Shown here piece after piece: positions 7,837-17,972 of a stretch of 51,508 nt of DNA. The notes beneath the pieces are model-generated. The model made no database searches. It had not been told where the DNA came from and saw only the letters and a list, made by a program, of their open reading frames with translations. Made by a program: the position numbers and the translations under genes. Positions within the stretch are counted from its first letter, which is position 1; each line of letters opens with the position of its first letter. The DNA is from Clostridiales bacterium. Lineage in GTDB: Bacteria; Bacillota; Clostridia; Christensenellales; Borkfalkiaceae. Location of the stretch: the NCBI GenBank assembly GCA_015055735.1, contig SVHP01000002.1, positions 1-51,508 of the forward strand. Direction: 5' to 3'.

Positions 7837-10008
7837 TTGAAAAAGAACAGCAACAAGACACTATGGTTTATTCTCGGTGCAATAATAATTTTAATTGCAG
7901 CGTTGTCTCTTCCAAATTGCGTAAACGCACGTAAGGAAGTTGACGTTTCGGAATTCCGTTCGATTTTATACGTTATGACCGAAAATGCTGATGGAACAGC
8001 CCAAGAGAATCCAGATAATATTTTAAGCCAAGCCGAATACGAGAGATTGCACGCAACTGAAATTAAGAAGGCTCTCGCTTTAACTAACGTTTCTAAAGGC
8101 TTGACGCTAGAAAACGTAGTGATAGACGGATACGTTATTACTTTTGACGTTAAACTCGTCGATTCAGTCGTGGTTGGAAGTTTCACAACCAATTTCTTAA
8201 GGACTAACGACGAAGTTAAAGAAATAAACGACGCACTAAAAAAGGTCAATATTCAGTATAAGGCTACCGACCCTAACGCAGGTTCGATTTGGTCGTCGCT
8301 ATTACCACTCGGTGGAACTATTTTAATTGCAGTAGTGTTCTTTATCTTGATGATGCAAACTCAAGGTGGAACTAAGGGCGCTATGAATTTCGCCAAGACC
8401 AACGCTAGAGTAAATCAAAACCTAAAGGTTAGATTTTCTGACGTTGCTGGCGCTGAAGAAGAAAAACAAGAACTTGCTGAAGTTGTTGACTTCTTAAAAA
8501 ATCCAAAGAAATTCTCGAACTTAGGCGCAAGAATCCCTAAGGGCGTGCTATTAGTAGGCCCTCCAGGTACGGGTAAAACCTTGTTCGCAAAAGCAGTAGC
8601 TGGTGAGGCTGGCGTGCCTTTCTTCTCAATAAGCGGTTCTGATTTTGTGGAAATGTTCGTAGGTGTGGGCGCTTCTAGAGTTAGAGATTTGTTCGATATG
8701 GCTAAAAAGAGCATGCCTTGTATCGTGTTTATCGACGAAATCGACGCAGTCGGTCGTCAACGTGGTACCGGTATGGGCGGTGGTCACGACGAAAGGGAAC
8801 AAACCCTTAACCAACTACTCGTTCAAATGGACGGCTTTGAGTCTAACGACGGTATAATCGTTATGGCTGCTACTAACAGAGCCGATATTTTAGACCCTGC
8901 TCTTCTCCGTCCAGGCCGATTCGATAGACAAATTTACGTTAATACCCCTGACGTTCGTGGAAGGGAAGCTATATTAAAAGTTCACGCAAGAAATAAGCCG
9001 TTAGCATCTAACGTTAACTTTAAGACGGTTGCTAGAATGACTAGTGGTTTCTCGGGCGCTGACTTAGAAAACCTTCTTAACGAAGCGGCTATCCTTGCCG
9101 CAAGGGCTAATAGAAAGGCTATCACTAATAAAGACCTTTACGAAGGTATCAATAAAGTGCTTATGGGCCCACAAAAGAAGAGTAGATTAGTGACCGAAAC
9201 TGATAAACGTATCACTGCTTACCACGAATCAGGCCACGCAATTCTAGCAAGATTGTTGCCAAATTGCGACCCTGTTCACGAAGTTTCTATTATTCCTCGT
9301 GGTCAAGCGGCTGGATATACCATGACTAGACCTGATAACGACGATAACCACTTAACAAAGGCTAAACTTTTAGACGATATAGTTATGACCTTGGGTGGCC
9401 GTGTGGCTGAAGAACTTATCATTAAAGATATTTCGGCAGGCGCTTCTGGGGATATCCAAGCAGTTACCAAACGTGCAAGACTTATGGTTACCGAATGGGG
9501 TATGAGCGAAAAGGTCGGCCCTATCTCGTACGCTTCGGATAAGGAAGTCTTTATCGGTAGGGATATGGCGTCTCACGTTTCGTATAGTGAACAAACGGCA
9601 GCCCTTATCGACCAAGAAATTGCTCAAATTATTGACGACGGCTTGCAAAAAGCAAGACAACTTCTTGCTAAAAATAAAAAACTTCTCGATAACATGGCTA
9701 GACTTTTGGTTGAAAGAGAAACTATCTTCACCGAAGAAGTCGATATGCTTATGGAAGGCAAGAGCGTTGAAGAAATCATGGCGTTTATGGACGAACATGA
9801 AAAGTCTTTAAGTGAAAACCCTTTTGATAGAAAGTCTTCGGTTATCATTAAAGAAAGTGATAAAAAAGAAACTTTAGAGAAAAAGGAAAATGAAGTCGAA
9901 GCCGACAAAACAAGCGTAAGCGAAGAGGCTACTCAAGAAAAAGAGCCTAAAAAGGCTAAGAAGCAAAAGAAAGAAGCCTTAGAGAAAAAGGACGACGAAA
10001 ATAAGTAA
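7837..10008 (+). CDS. ftsH: ATP-dependent zinc metalloprotease FtsH
   Basis: A 723-residue membrane-bound AAA+ protease that degrades misfolded membrane and selected regulatory proteins. Segments in order: transmembrane helix about 8-26, extracytoplasmic domain, second helix about 155-172, Walker A GPPGTGKT at 241-248, Walker [12 protein letters not shown], second region of homology, zinc site HESGH at 463-467, then a charged Lys/Glu-rich tail after about 650 that is longer than usual. The start is TTG 7837, chosen because TAAGGAGAAC lies 8 nt before it and the N-terminal membrane helix follows at once. Confidence 0.97.
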   Translation: MKKNSNKTLWFILGAIIILIAALSLPNCVNARKEVDVSEFRSILYVMTENADGTAQENPDNILSQAEYERLHATEIKKALALTNVSKGLTLENVVIDGYVITFDVKLVDSVVVGSFTTNFLRTNDEVKEINDALKKVNIQYKATDPNAGSIWSSLLPLGGTILIAVVFFILMMQTQGGTKGAMNFAKTNARVNQNLKVRFSDVAGAEEEKQELAEVVDFLKNPKKFSNLGARIPKGVLLVGPPGTGKTLFAKAVAGEAGVPFFSISGSDFVEMFVGVGASRVRDLFDMAKKSMPCIVFIDEIDAVGRQRGTGMGGGHDEREQTLNQLLVQMDGFESNDGIIVMAATNRADILDPALLRPGRFDRQIYVNTPDVRGREAILKVHARNKPLASNVNFKTVARMTSGFSGADLENLLNEAAILAARANRKAITNKDLYEGINKVLMGPQKKSRLVTETDKRITAYHESGHAILARLLPNCDPVHEVSIIPRGQAAGYTMTRPDNDDNHLTKAKLLDDIVMTLGGRVAEELIIKDISAGASGDIQAVTKRARLMVTEWGMSEKVGPISYASDKEVFIGRDMASHVSYSEQTAALIDQEIAQIIDDGLQKARQLLAKNKKLLDNMARLLVERETIFTEEVDMLMEGKSVEEIMAFMDEHEKSLSENPFDRKSSVIIKESDKKETLEKKENEVEADKTSVSEEATQEKEPKKAKKQKKEALEKKDDENK

Positions 10009-10188
10009 CGGCTAATTATATACTATAAATATATATATATTTAATTTATTATATATTGTATAGCAAAAATTATGTGCAGTAAAAAGTATTAAACATCAAA
10101 AATTGTAAACCAAAAGCATAAATCAAATAAACTTATATGAACGACAAAGGCGTTAAGAAAAAAGCAAGATCAGCTAAAGGAGAAAATT

Positions 10189-10974
10189 ATGGGAAAAATA
10201 ATTGCTTTTTCTAATCAAAAAGGTGGGGTAGGAAAGACGACTACTTGCGTAAACATGTCTGCTTACCTTGCTCAAAAAGGATATAAATGTTTGATTGTTG
10301 ACCTAGACCCACAAGGAAATGCAACCAGCGGGTTGGGGTTTGCAAAGAGTGAAGTGAAAAATTCTGTTTACAACGTTATGATCGACGAAATGCCTCTTGA
10401 ACAGGCTGTTGTTAAAACGTGTGTGGACGGGCTTGATATCTTGCCTTCAAACATCGATCTTGCCGGCGCTGAAGTTGAATTAGTTTATATTAAAGATAGA
10501 GAACACGTACTAAGTAAGGTGTTGCAATCGGCAAAAAATAGTTACGACTTTATAACAATCGATTGCCCACCGTCGCTCGGATTATTGACCATAAATGCGC
10601 TCGCTAGCGCCGATACGGTTATTATCCCAATCCAAAGCGAATATTACGCACTCGAAGGTTTATCACAACTTATGAATACTATAAAGCTTGTGGTAAAACA
10701 CTTGAACCCAACCTTAAAAATCGAAGGCGTAGTGCTAACCATGAACGATAATCGTGCTATCATTTCAAAACAAATAAGTAGCGAAATTCGTAAATTTTTT
10801 GGAAAGCGTGTGTTCGATACGGCAATACCAAGAAATATCCGCCTTGCAGAAGCGCCAAGCCATGGCTTACCTATCATGCTCCACGATACTCGTTGCTCGG
10901 GCGCTAAGGCTTACCTAGCGTTGACCGAAGAATATATTGCTAGGCAAAAGAAAAACAACGGAGAAAATAAATAA
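10189..10974 (+). CDS. parA: Chromosome partitioning ATPase ParA (Soj)
   Basis: A 261-residue ParA/MinD-type ATPase. The deviant Walker A KGGVGKTT (residues 11-18), the switch segment DLDPQGNATSGLG and the Walker B DCPPSLG are all present. It acts on the nucleoid with ParB to segregate origins and, in sporulating relatives, to regulate DnaA. The start ATG 10189 follows TAAAGGAGAAAATT. The stop codon overlaps the parB start codon (TAATG), so the two are translationally coupled. Confidence 0.95.
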   Translation: MGKIIAFSNQKGGVGKTTTCVNMSAYLAQKGYKCLIVDLDPQGNATSGLGFAKSEVKNSVYNVMIDEMPLEQAVVKTCVDGLDILPSNIDLAGAEVELVYIKDREHVLSKVLQSAKNSYDFITIDCPPSLGLLTINALASADTVIIPIQSEYYALEGLSQLMNTIKLVVKHLNPTLKIEGVVLTMNDNRAIISKQISSEIRKFFGKRVFDTAIPRNIRLAEAPSHGLPIMLHDTRCSGAKAYLALTEEYIARQKKNNGENK

Positions 10975-11882
10975 TGAAACCTACTAGAGGATTAGGAAAA
11001 GGTTTGTCGGCATTATTTTCAGAAACCGAAGAAGATTACGGAAAAAGCCTTCTCTTCGAAGAATCTGAAAATGATACCGGACAGAGCGTTAGCGAAGTGG
11101 ATATAGGTTTGATATTCGCTAACCCAAACCAACCGAGAAAGGTCTTTAATGAAACGGCGCTAAAAGAACTTGCCGATTCCATTTCAAAGCACGGCGTGAT
11201 TATGCCTATCATCGTCAATAAGAGTGGCGATAGATACATGATAATCGCAGGGGAGCGAAGATTTAGGGCAAGTAAACTTGCCGGATTATCTAAAGTTCCC
11301 GTTATCATCAAAACGTATAACGAACGCCAAATTAAAGAAATTTCATTGATTGAAAACTTGCAAAGGGAAGACTTAAACCCGATAGAAGCGGCAACTGCAA
11401 TGCGTTCGCTTATGAACGATTACGGTATGACTCAGGAAGATTTAGCCGATAGAATTGGCAAATCCCGTCCTGCAATAGCTAACACGTTAAGACTATTAAC
11501 CTTATCGCAAGAAGTAATAAAGATGGTTGCAAACGGCGAACTGTCCGCAGGACACGCCAGAGCGCTTATATCCGTTCCGAACGTTGACCAAGTAAAAATC
11601 GCAGAAAGCGTGGTTAAAGACGGGTTGTCGGTTAGGGACGTTGAGAAAAAGGTTAAAGATTACTTTGCTCCACCTGAAGAAAAAGTTAAGAAAAAAATCA
11701 AGATGGAACTATCCTTAGAGATGAGAGAACTCGTCGGGGATATGCAAAGGGTCTTAGGTACTCGTGTCAATGCTATTGGCAATGACAAAAAAGGTCGAAT
11801 TTACATAGATTACTATAATCGAGACGACCTTGATAGAATTAGTGAAATAATAGAATTTCTAAAAAAGAATAAAAAACAATAA
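10974..11882 (+). CDS. parB: Chromosome partitioning protein ParB (Spo0J)
   Basis: A 302-residue ParB family CTP-dependent clamp that binds parS. The N-terminal CTPase/ParB domain includes the GERRFRAS box (about residues 84-91). The helix-turn-helix with TQEDLADRIGKSRPAIAN is near the middle and a C-terminal dimerisation segment follows. The start overlaps the parA stop by one base. Its binding sites are recognisable 5 kb upstream (5957-6055), which supports the assignment. Only one ParB paralogue is in the window; no Noc is seen. Confidence 0.95.
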   Translation: MKPTRGLGKGLSALFSETEEDYGKSLLFEESENDTGQSVSEVDIGLIFANPNQPRKVFNETALKELADSISKHGVIMPIIVNKSGDRYMIIAGERRFRASKLAGLSKVPVIIKTYNERQIKEISLIENLQREDLNPIEAATAMRSLMNDYGMTQEDLADRIGKSRPAIANTLRLLTLSQEVIKMVANGELSAGHARALISVPNVDQVKIAESVVKDGLSVRDVEKKVKDYFAPPEEKVKKKIKMELSLEMRELVGDMQRVLGTRVNAIGNDKKGRIYIDYYNRDDLDRISEIIEFLKKNKKQ

Positions 11883-11894
11883 GGAGAAAAAAAG

Positions 11895-12731
11895 ATGGAT
11901 ATTGGAATTATTATTTGGATTGCTGTCGTTGTCGTTTCATTGATAATTGAATGGATCACTTCCGAAGCATTTATGATTTGGTTTGCAGCAGGTGGACTTG
12001 TTGCAACTATCGTTTCAGTCCTAGGTCTTGACCTATTAACTGCAGGAATTTCTTTCGTTGTCGTTTCAATCGCAACACTCGTAACGCTTAGAGCTAAGCT
12101 TAGAAGAAAGAAAGCTTTCGCTAAGATGAATGCGTTCGGCGCATACGACAAGGATTTCGTTTTACTTACCGACATTACTCGTTTTGAACCTGGTACAATC
12201 AAGATTGGCGACGTTATTTGGAGCGTTATCACCGATAAGAGTGGAGAAATCGTTCCAGCAGGCACGCTAGTTAAGGCTGTTAGACTTGAAGGTAACAAGT
12301 ATATCGTTAAACCTGTAATTAAAGATAGCGATAAGAAATACGTTGTTGAGCCAACTGCTCCAAAGGGTAATAAATACGCTGTTGAACACGGTGAACTTGA
12401 CGAATATTCAGTTCAAACAGTCGTTTGCAAACAACCTGAACAACCTAAAGAAAAGAAAGAGAAAAAGCCTTTCGGTCAAACCAAGTTCGCTTTATTCTTT
12501 AAGAAGATTGGCAGTGGAATAAAAGGTCTATTCACTAAGATGGCTGAAAGTTCTAGAGCAAGAAAGGTTAAGAGAGTTGAAGCTAGACAAGAACGTATCA
12601 GAAAAGAAAGAGCAAAGAAACCTACAAAGAAGATTATTAGAAAGGTTGTAGTTAAAAAAGTCGTTAAACAACCTGTTCAAACAAATGAACAAGCACAACC
12701 AGTAGCAACTGATGAAAAAGCTGCTAACTAG
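11895..12731 (+). CDS. NfeD family membrane protein with basic tail
   Basis: A 278-residue protein of the NfeD type: two to three hydrophobic helices in residues 1-65, an OB-fold-like NfeD domain (FEPGTIKIGDVIWSVIT), then a long Lys/Arg/Glu-rich low-complexity tail from about 170 to the end. NfeD proteins partner with SPFH/stomatin-type proteins, and the next gene is one. The start ATG follows TAAGGAGAAAAAAAG. The charged tail is unusual for the family and could bind nucleic acid or ribosomes, but that is inference. Confidence 0.8.
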   Translation: MDIGIIIWIAVVVVSLIIEWITSEAFMIWFAAGGLVATIVSVLGLDLLTAGISFVVVSIATLVTLRAKLRRKKAFAKMNAFGAYDKDFVLLTDITRFEPGTIKIGDVIWSVITDKSGEIVPAGTLVKAVRLEGNKYIVKPVIKDSDKKYVVEPTAPKGNKYAVEHGELDEYSVQTVVCKQPEQPKEKKEKKPFGQTKFALFFKKIGSGIKGLFTKMAESSRARKVKRVEARQERIRKERAKKPTKKIIRKVVVKKVVKQPVQTNEQAQPVATDEKAAN

Positions 12732-12758
12732 TCCAAAGGATAAAGGAGAACAAGAATT

Positions 12759-13778
12759 ATGTTAAATATGTTATTAGCGCCAATGTCACCTTGGGTGGTT
12801 GTTGCAATCGTAGTCGCTGCTGTTATTTTGATTCTTATCATTTCGTTTATTAGAATTATTCCTCAATCTACGGCTGTAGTTGTTGAAAGACTTGGTAGAT
12901 TTAGTAGAGTTTTGAACACCGGTCTACATCTAGTGTTCCCATTCATCGATAGAATCGTTGATCCTCCTGTTGAAATAGACGCTGCAAAAGTACATAGACA
13001 CGGAACTGTAAACCACGGAATGCCTGTTATCGGACCTGCTCGTGTTATCAGTTTAAGAGAAAAATTATTAGATTTCCCTGCAAACGACGTTATTACTAAA
13101 GATAACGTTACCATGAAAATTGATACTATCGTTTATTGTCAAGTAACCGACCCTAAACTTTATACGTACGGCGCTGAAAGCCCAATGTGCGCTATTCAAA
13201 ATCTAACTAATACTACTCTTCGTAATATCGTCGGCGAATTAGAACTTGACGAAACCCTTACTTCTCGTGACCTTATCAATAGTAAAATGAGAAAGGTGTT
13301 AGACGAAGCAACCGGTTCTTGGGGTGTTAAAATTAACCGTGTGGAAATTCAAAGGATTGAACCACCTGAAGATATTAGAAAAGCCATGGAAGCTCAAGCT
13401 ACGGCAGAGCGTAATAAAAGAGCATTAATTATTACAGCCGAAGGTAGAAAACAAGCAGACATTCTTGAAGCAGAAGGTAAGAGCCAAGCAGACATTCTTG
13501 AAGCTGAAGGTCAAGCAAAGGCTATTGAACTTATCAATTATTCATTCCCAGAAGCACAATACATGACATTGAAAGCATACGAAGCACTCAAAGCACTTGC
13601 TGACGGTCAAGCGACTAAGATTATCGTTCCAAGTGAAATTCAAAATATCGCAGGCTTACTTGCAGGCTTAAAGGGTGTTGTAAGTGACGCACCAACGCCA
13701 GGATTTAACGCTGACTTAAACGTTGACGTTAGCGCAAAGGCAGAAGCTGTTGCAAAGACTGACGTTGTTGTAAAATAA
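12759..13778 (+). CDS. SPFH/band 7 (stomatin-like, QmcA-type) protein
   Basis: A 339-residue membrane-anchored SPFH protein: one N-terminal hydrophobic helix (about 10-30), the band 7 domain starting with IIPQSTAVVVERLGRFSR, a KINRVEIQRIEPPEDIR segment, and a coiled-coil with an internal duplication of the heptad QADILEAEG. Such proteins oligomerise in membrane microdomains and often form a two-gene unit with NfeD, as here (27-bp gap, AAAGGAGAA site). A strong terminator follows. Confidence 0.88.
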   Translation: MLNMLLAPMSPWVVVAIVVAAVILILIISFIRIIPQSTAVVVERLGRFSRVLNTGLHLVFPFIDRIVDPPVEIDAAKVHRHGTVNHGMPVIGPARVISLREKLLDFPANDVITKDNVTMKIDTIVYCQVTDPKLYTYGAESPMCAIQNLTNTTLRNIVGELELDETLTSRDLINSKMRKVLDEATGSWGVKINRVEIQRIEPPEDIRKAMEAQATAERNKRALIITAEGRKQADILEAEGKSQADILEAEGQAKAIELINYSFPEAQYMTLKAYEALKALADGQATKIIVPSEIQNIAGLLAGLKGVVSDAPTPGFNADLNVDVSAKAEAVAKTDVVVK

Positions 13779-13790
13779 TTAAACAAAATA

Positions 13791-13821
13791 AAAAGCCAAG
13801 CAATCGCTTGGCTTTTGTTTT
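13791..13821 (+). terminator. Terminator of the NfeD-SPFH operon
   Basis: AAAAGCCAAGC/GCTTGGCTTTT with an AATC loop, followed by GTTTT. Confidence 0.85.
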
Positions 13822-13874
13822 AAAAATTTTATAAACACTAAAGAAAAGATATCTATATAAACATTATATATAAT

Positions 13875-15320
13875 ATGCTAAAATTTACTAGATTAGACGA
13901 GAAAAACATTTTTGAAATTAAAGATTATTTAACCGAGTACGGTGGGGAATTTTGCGACCTTTCGGTTGGTATAAAGTATATGTGGCGGGACGATTTTAAG
14001 ATAGATTACGCCATTTATAACAATACTTTAATAATGAAAGAAACCACCCCAGAGTATGAAAACGCCTTTTATTATCCACTAGGTCAAGACGTGGACGGGG
14101 CGTTAGAGAAAATAGAAAATTACACAAAAGAGAATTTTATCCCCTTAAAGTTTTGTTGCATAGATAACCTAACTACCGAGCAGTTTGTCAACCGTTATCA
14201 CGCCGTGCATATTGAAAACGATAGGGCGTGGAGCGATTATATTTACGACGCTGAAAAATTCAAAACCTATTCGGGCAAAAAGTTTAGTGGGCAAAGAAAC
14301 CACGTTAATAAGTTTACAAAACTCTACCCTAACTATAAATTTAAGGTGATAGAAAGGAGCGATTTTTCTAGGATAAAAGAGTTTTTGGACGAGTTTAACG
14401 CAAAACTAGAGTTCTTAAGGTGGACTGAAGAAGCCGAACAGCAAAAGGTTTTTGAACTTGTAGAAAATATGTTTGAACTAGGTCAAGTGGGTGGTTTAAT
14501 AGAGATAGACGGTAAAGTAGTGGCGTTTTCTATCGGCGAAAAGATTAAGGATACTTTAATCGTGCATATAGAAAAGGCTTTGACAAAATACGAAGGCGTG
14601 TATCCTACTATGGCTAAAGAGTTTGCTATTCATTTTGCCGATAGTTCCATTAAATTTATCAACCGAGAAGAAGATTGTGGGGACGACGGCTTAAGAATTT
14701 CTAAACTACAATATAAACCTATCGACATAAAGGAAAAGAACTTCGTTTGTGTAAAAACTTTGTTCGATAAAATTCGTCCACCTATAAATATAAGAGTAGG
14801 CGAACTAACTATTTCAGATCACGCTGAAAGCGATAAATTAGACTATTATAATTTATATATGGACGATGAGTTAAACAAGTGGTGGGGGTACGATTATAGG
14901 GAAGATTTGGGCGATAAAGAGCCTTCGCCCGACTATTTTTTCTCTTTTCAAAACGCATTAAAAGCCAAAAAGGAAGAATACTCGCTTTTAGTTAGGTTAA
15001 GTGGCGCTGTGGTCGATAATTCGGGGTGCGAATTAAAAGAAAACTCGACGGTTATCGGCGAATTAGTGCTACATAACTTTGACTATTTCGGTGGGGTAGA
15101 GATAGGCTTTAGGTTTTTTAACCCCTTTCAAAAAAGGGGGTATGCAACCATAAGCGCTAAAGCCTTGATTGACTACGCTTTTAATAATCTCGGTGCAACT
15201 ACCGTAAAAACTCGATGCTTTAAGCAAAATATCCCATCCTTTAATCTTATAAACAGGTTAGGCTTTAGTTTGGCTTACGAAAACGATACCCATTACTTTT
15301 TTGAACAAAAGAGAATATAA
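13875..15320 (+). CDS. DUF2156 (aminoacyl-phospholipid transferase-like) fused to GNAT acetyltransferase
   Basis: A 481-residue two-domain protein. Residues 1 to about 290 match the DUF2156 domain, the catalytic GNAT-like fold of MprF-type lysyl-phosphatidylglycerol synthases (YSGKKFSGQRNHVNKF is characteristic), without any membrane part. Residues about 305-481 look like a RimJ/RimL-type GNAT domain with the acetyl-CoA loop region FNPFQKRGYATISAKAL. Substrates are unknown. No ribosome binding site precedes the ATG; an AT-rich TATAAT run abuts it. Flanked by terminators on both sides, so it is monocistronic. Confidence 0.75.
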   Translation: MLKFTRLDEKNIFEIKDYLTEYGGEFCDLSVGIKYMWRDDFKIDYAIYNNTLIMKETTPEYENAFYYPLGQDVDGALEKIENYTKENFIPLKFCCIDNLTTEQFVNRYHAVHIENDRAWSDYIYDAEKFKTYSGKKFSGQRNHVNKFTKLYPNYKFKVIERSDFSRIKEFLDEFNAKLEFLRWTEEAEQQKVFELVENMFELGQVGGLIEIDGKVVAFSIGEKIKDTLIVHIEKALTKYEGVYPTMAKEFAIHFADSSIKFINREEDCGDDGLRISKLQYKPIDIKEKNFVCVKTLFDKIRPPINIRVGELTISDHAESDKLDYYNLYMDDELNKWWGYDYREDLGDKEPSPDYFFSFQNALKAKKEEYSLLVRLSGAVVDNSGCELKENSTVIGELVLHNFDYFGGVEIGFRFFNPFQKRGYATISAKALIDYAFNNLGATTVKTRCFKQNIPSFNLINRLGFSLAYENDTHYFFEQKRI

Positions 15321-15335
15321 AAACCTAACTAAAAC

Positions 15336-15372
15336 AAAAACATCGCAAAAATGAAAGTTTGCGATGTTTTTT
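15336..15372 (+). terminator. Bidirectional terminator
   Basis: ACATCGCAAA/TTTGCGATGT stem flanked by A and T runs. It can end the DUF2156-GNAT gene (+) and the convergent DUF378 gene (-). Confidence 0.85.
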
Positions 15373-15416
15373 GCTTTTATGTTGACTGAAAAATGAATTT
15401 TTCGTTAGTAAATCGG

Positions 15417-15632
15417 TTAGTTAAGGTGTCTAAACGGATTGTAAACAACCCAATAGAAAATTAACCATAAGCCTGCAATACCTACTAGAGAATAGATAAT
15501 TCTAGAGAACATTGCGCTAGCGCCCGTACCGAAAACAAAGGCAACTAAGTTAAAGTCGAATAGCCCAACGAGTAGCCACACGAGTGCGCCGATTATAACT
15601 AACGAGTATGATATAATTGTCGTAATTTTCAT
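15417..15632 (-). CDS. DUF378 family small membrane protein
   Basis: A 71-residue protein with two membrane helices (about 7-27 and 43-63). The pattern GALVWLLVGLF ... SRIIYSLVGIAGLWL fits the DUF378/YuzA family of small bacterial membrane proteins of unknown function. The start ATG 15632 is preceded by AGGGGGAATACT. No operon partner is tightly linked. Confidence 0.75.
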   Translation of the reverse strand: MKITTIISYSLVIIGALVWLLVGLFDFNLVAFVFGTGASAMFSRIIYSLVGIAGLWLIFYWVVYNPFRHLN

Positions 15633-15745
15633 AGTATTCCCCCTAGAAAGAGTATTTGTAGTTTTTAGGGTTTTATACGTAAAAATTTTTATTTAGGCTG
15701 TTTTTTATGGTAAGTCTATTTATAAGTTATTTGCTGGCTTATTTA

Positions 15746-16006
15746 TTAGAGCGAGCAGTTTTCTAAAACCAACCTATCGAACGAAATAGGCTCGATAAAA
15801 TCGCTTTTGGTAAAGCGAACGTTGTTGTATTTGGCGTAGTTAAAAAGGTGGGTTTTAATGAGAACGGGCGTGGCGATATCAAGGTTTTCGCAAATTTCTC
15901 TTAAGTAATCAAAGAACTCCGAGTAATCGATAGAGCCTTCCTTTTCAAACATGAATTGCTTTAATATCTTATCTTTTTTCATAACCTTTGCCCAAATGCG
16001 AATCAT
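15746..16006 (-). CDS. Conserved-looking small protein of unknown function
   Basis: An 86-residue soluble protein. The start ATG 16006 is chosen because TAAGGAGTTTATCT precedes it; a longer frame to 16069 lacks a site. The compact order RIWAKVMKKDK ... FDYLREICENLDIATPVLIKTHL ... RFTKSDFIEPISFDRLVLEN looks like a conserved clostridial protein I have seen only as hypothetical. It has no membrane helix, cysteine motif or recognised domain. Confidence 0.65.
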   Translation of the reverse strand: MIRIWAKVMKKDKILKQFMFEKEGSIDYSEFFDYLREICENLDIATPVLIKTHLFNYAKYNNVRFTKSDFIEPISFDRLVLENCSL

Positions 16007-16097
16007 AGATAAACTCCTTATATAACTTATTGCCGAAAAACGTACGTCAAATTTTTTTAATTGTACCATAAAAAAGAGAGAAAAGCAATCCCTTTAA

Positions 16098-16126
16098 TTG
16101 ACAAATTTGCACAAAAAATGTACAAT
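16098..16126 (+). promoter_or_regulatory. Promoter of the Lrp-aminotransferase operon
   Basis: TTGACA, 17 bp, TACAAT. The leader to the start codon at 16167 is about 35 nt. Confidence 0.75.
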
Positions 16127-16166
16127 ATAATAAAGCAGTATGCCTATATAACGGAGGGCGAAAATT

Positions 16167-16664
16167 ATGATCGAATTAAAAAATCAACTTATAGAACTTC
16201 TCGGTGAAAATGCTAGATATTCTTATGAACAACTAGCGTCGATTACGGGCGCTAGCGTTGAACAAGTTAAGGACGCCGTTTTATCTTTAGAACAAGACGG
16301 TATTATCGTTAAGTATTCAGCAATCATCAATAACGAAGCCATGGACGAACTTGGCTCAAAAGTTCAAGCGTTAATAGAAGTTAAAGTTGCGCCACAAAAG
16401 TTAAAGGGCTTTGATAACTACGCCGAAGAACTTTACAGTTTTAAGGAAGTGCAAAGTCTATACCTTATGAGTGGTACTTTTGACCTTGCAATTTTCGTTG
16501 AAGGCAAAAAGATTACCGATATCGCAAAATTCGTTTCTGAAAAATTAAGTATCATTGACGGAATTAGTAGCGTTCAAACACACTTCATCTTGAAAAAATA
16601 CAAGATTGAAGGGCATATCACTAAAAAAAGTGACGAACATATGAGGCAAATGGTTCAAGCATGA
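16167..16664 (+). CDS. Lrp/AsnC family transcriptional regulator
   Basis: A 165-residue regulator. The N-terminal winged helix-turn-helix (SYEQLASITGASVEQVKDAVLSLE) is followed by an AsnC/RAM ligand-binding domain (VQALIEVKVAP ... SLYLMSGTFDLAIFVEG). The ribosome binding site is CGGAGGGCG. The last codon overlaps the aminotransferase start (ATGA), so it probably regulates and is co-translated with it in response to an amino acid. The ligand is not deducible. Confidence 0.9.
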   Translation: MIELKNQLIELLGENARYSYEQLASITGASVEQVKDAVLSLEQDGIIVKYSAIINNEAMDELGSKVQALIEVKVAPQKLKGFDNYAEELYSFKEVQSLYLMSGTFDLAIFVEGKKITDIAKFVSEKLSIIDGISSVQTHFILKKYKIEGHITKKSDEHMRQMVQA

Positions 16665-17833
16665 GAGATTTTTTAAGCCATAGAGCAAAAGATATCAAGC
16701 CGTCCGGCATTAGAAAGTTTTTCGATATCGTCGCTGAAAGAAAGGACGTTATTTCTTTGGGCGTTGGCGAACCGGACTTTATCACGCCTTGGGATATTCG
16801 TGAAGCTGGTATTCAAACCATTAAAAAAGGCTACACCCAATACACTTCTAACAAGGGCTTGCCTGCTTTAAGAAAGGAAATATCCGATTACCTAAAGGTC
16901 AATTACAGTGTCAACTTCTCACCCGAAAACGTTATGATAACTGTCGGGGCAAGCGAAGCCATTGACTTGTTTTTGCGTGCCACCGTCAACGAAGGGGACG
17001 AAGTGCTTATTCCCGACCCAAGCTACGTTTCGTATAAACCGTGCGTAGAACTTTGTGGTGGAACGCCCGTTTCAGTACCTTGTGACGGCGAGAACGGTTT
17101 TAAGTTGACTTACGACAATCTTAAAAAGGTAATAACAAAAAAGAGTAAAATTCTCATTTTTCCATACCCAAACAACCCAACGGGTGGGGTTATGGAAAAG
17201 GAGTTTATCGAAAAAATTATTCCACTTATCATTGAGAACGACTTGCTCGTCGTTGCCGACGAAATTTACGCTGAACTAACTTACGGCAACAAGCACGTGT
17301 CTATCGCAAGTTTTCCCGAAATGAAAGATAGGGTGGTACTAATTAGTGGATTTAGTAAAGCGTTCGCAATGACGGGGTGGCGTATAGGCTATGCCGCAGC
17401 GCCTAGCCCTATATTTGAAACAATGCTTAAGATCCACCAGTACGCCATTATATGCGCTCCGATATTCTCGCAATATGCTGCTCTTGCTGGGCTTGCCAAC
17501 GGCAAGAAAAACGACTTTATGGATATCAAGGAAATGTGCGAAGAGTACGATAAGCGTAGAAAGTTTATGTATAAAACCTTTACCGATATGGGCTTAGAGT
17601 GTTTTGAGCCAAAAGGCTCGTTCTACATATTCCCTTGCGTAAAGAGTACGGGTATGACGGGCGAACAGTTCGCAACCGAACTACTTGAAAAACAAAAGGT
17701 GGCAGTCGTACCAGGCGATGCTTTTGGCGAGTTCGGTAAGTATTACGTTAGATGCTCTTACGCATATTCGATGAAGAACTTGGTCGAAGCAACCGATAGA
17801 ATTGCAAAATTCGTCAAGTCTATAAAGGGCTAA
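16661..17833 (+). CDS. Pyridoxal-phosphate aminotransferase, class I/II
   Basis: A 390-residue fold-type I aminotransferase of the PatA/AspC-like group. The Schiff-base lysine lies in SGFSKAFAMTGWRIGY. NPTGG and DEIYAEL are the usual cofactor-contact segments. It overlaps the Lrp-type regulator by 4 bp. Homologues in this arrangement act on aromatic amino acids or diaminopimelate precursors, but specificity cannot be assigned from sequence alone. Confidence 0.88.
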   Translation: MRDFLSHRAKDIKPSGIRKFFDIVAERKDVISLGVGEPDFITPWDIREAGIQTIKKGYTQYTSNKGLPALRKEISDYLKVNYSVNFSPENVMITVGASEAIDLFLRATVNEGDEVLIPDPSYVSYKPCVELCGGTPVSVPCDGENGFKLTYDNLKKVITKKSKILIFPYPNNPTGGVMEKEFIEKIIPLIIENDLLVVADEIYAELTYGNKHVSIASFPEMKDRVVLISGFSKAFAMTGWRIGYAAAPSPIFETMLKIHQYAIICAPIFSQYAALAGLANGKKNDFMDIKEMCEEYDKRRKFMYKTFTDMGLECFEPKGSFYIFPCVKSTGMTGEQFATELLEKQKVAVVPGDAFGEFGKYYVRCSYAYSMKNLVEATDRIAKFVKSIKG

Positions 17834-17972
17834 CGAATATTGGACGAGTTTTTATAATATAATAGAGTAGTAAAGCATAATCGACAAAAAAATACCATAA
17901 AACACAAAAAAGTTGAAAAACTTAAAAAATAAATAAATCAAATAAAAAACGAACAATTAACTAAAGGAATTT

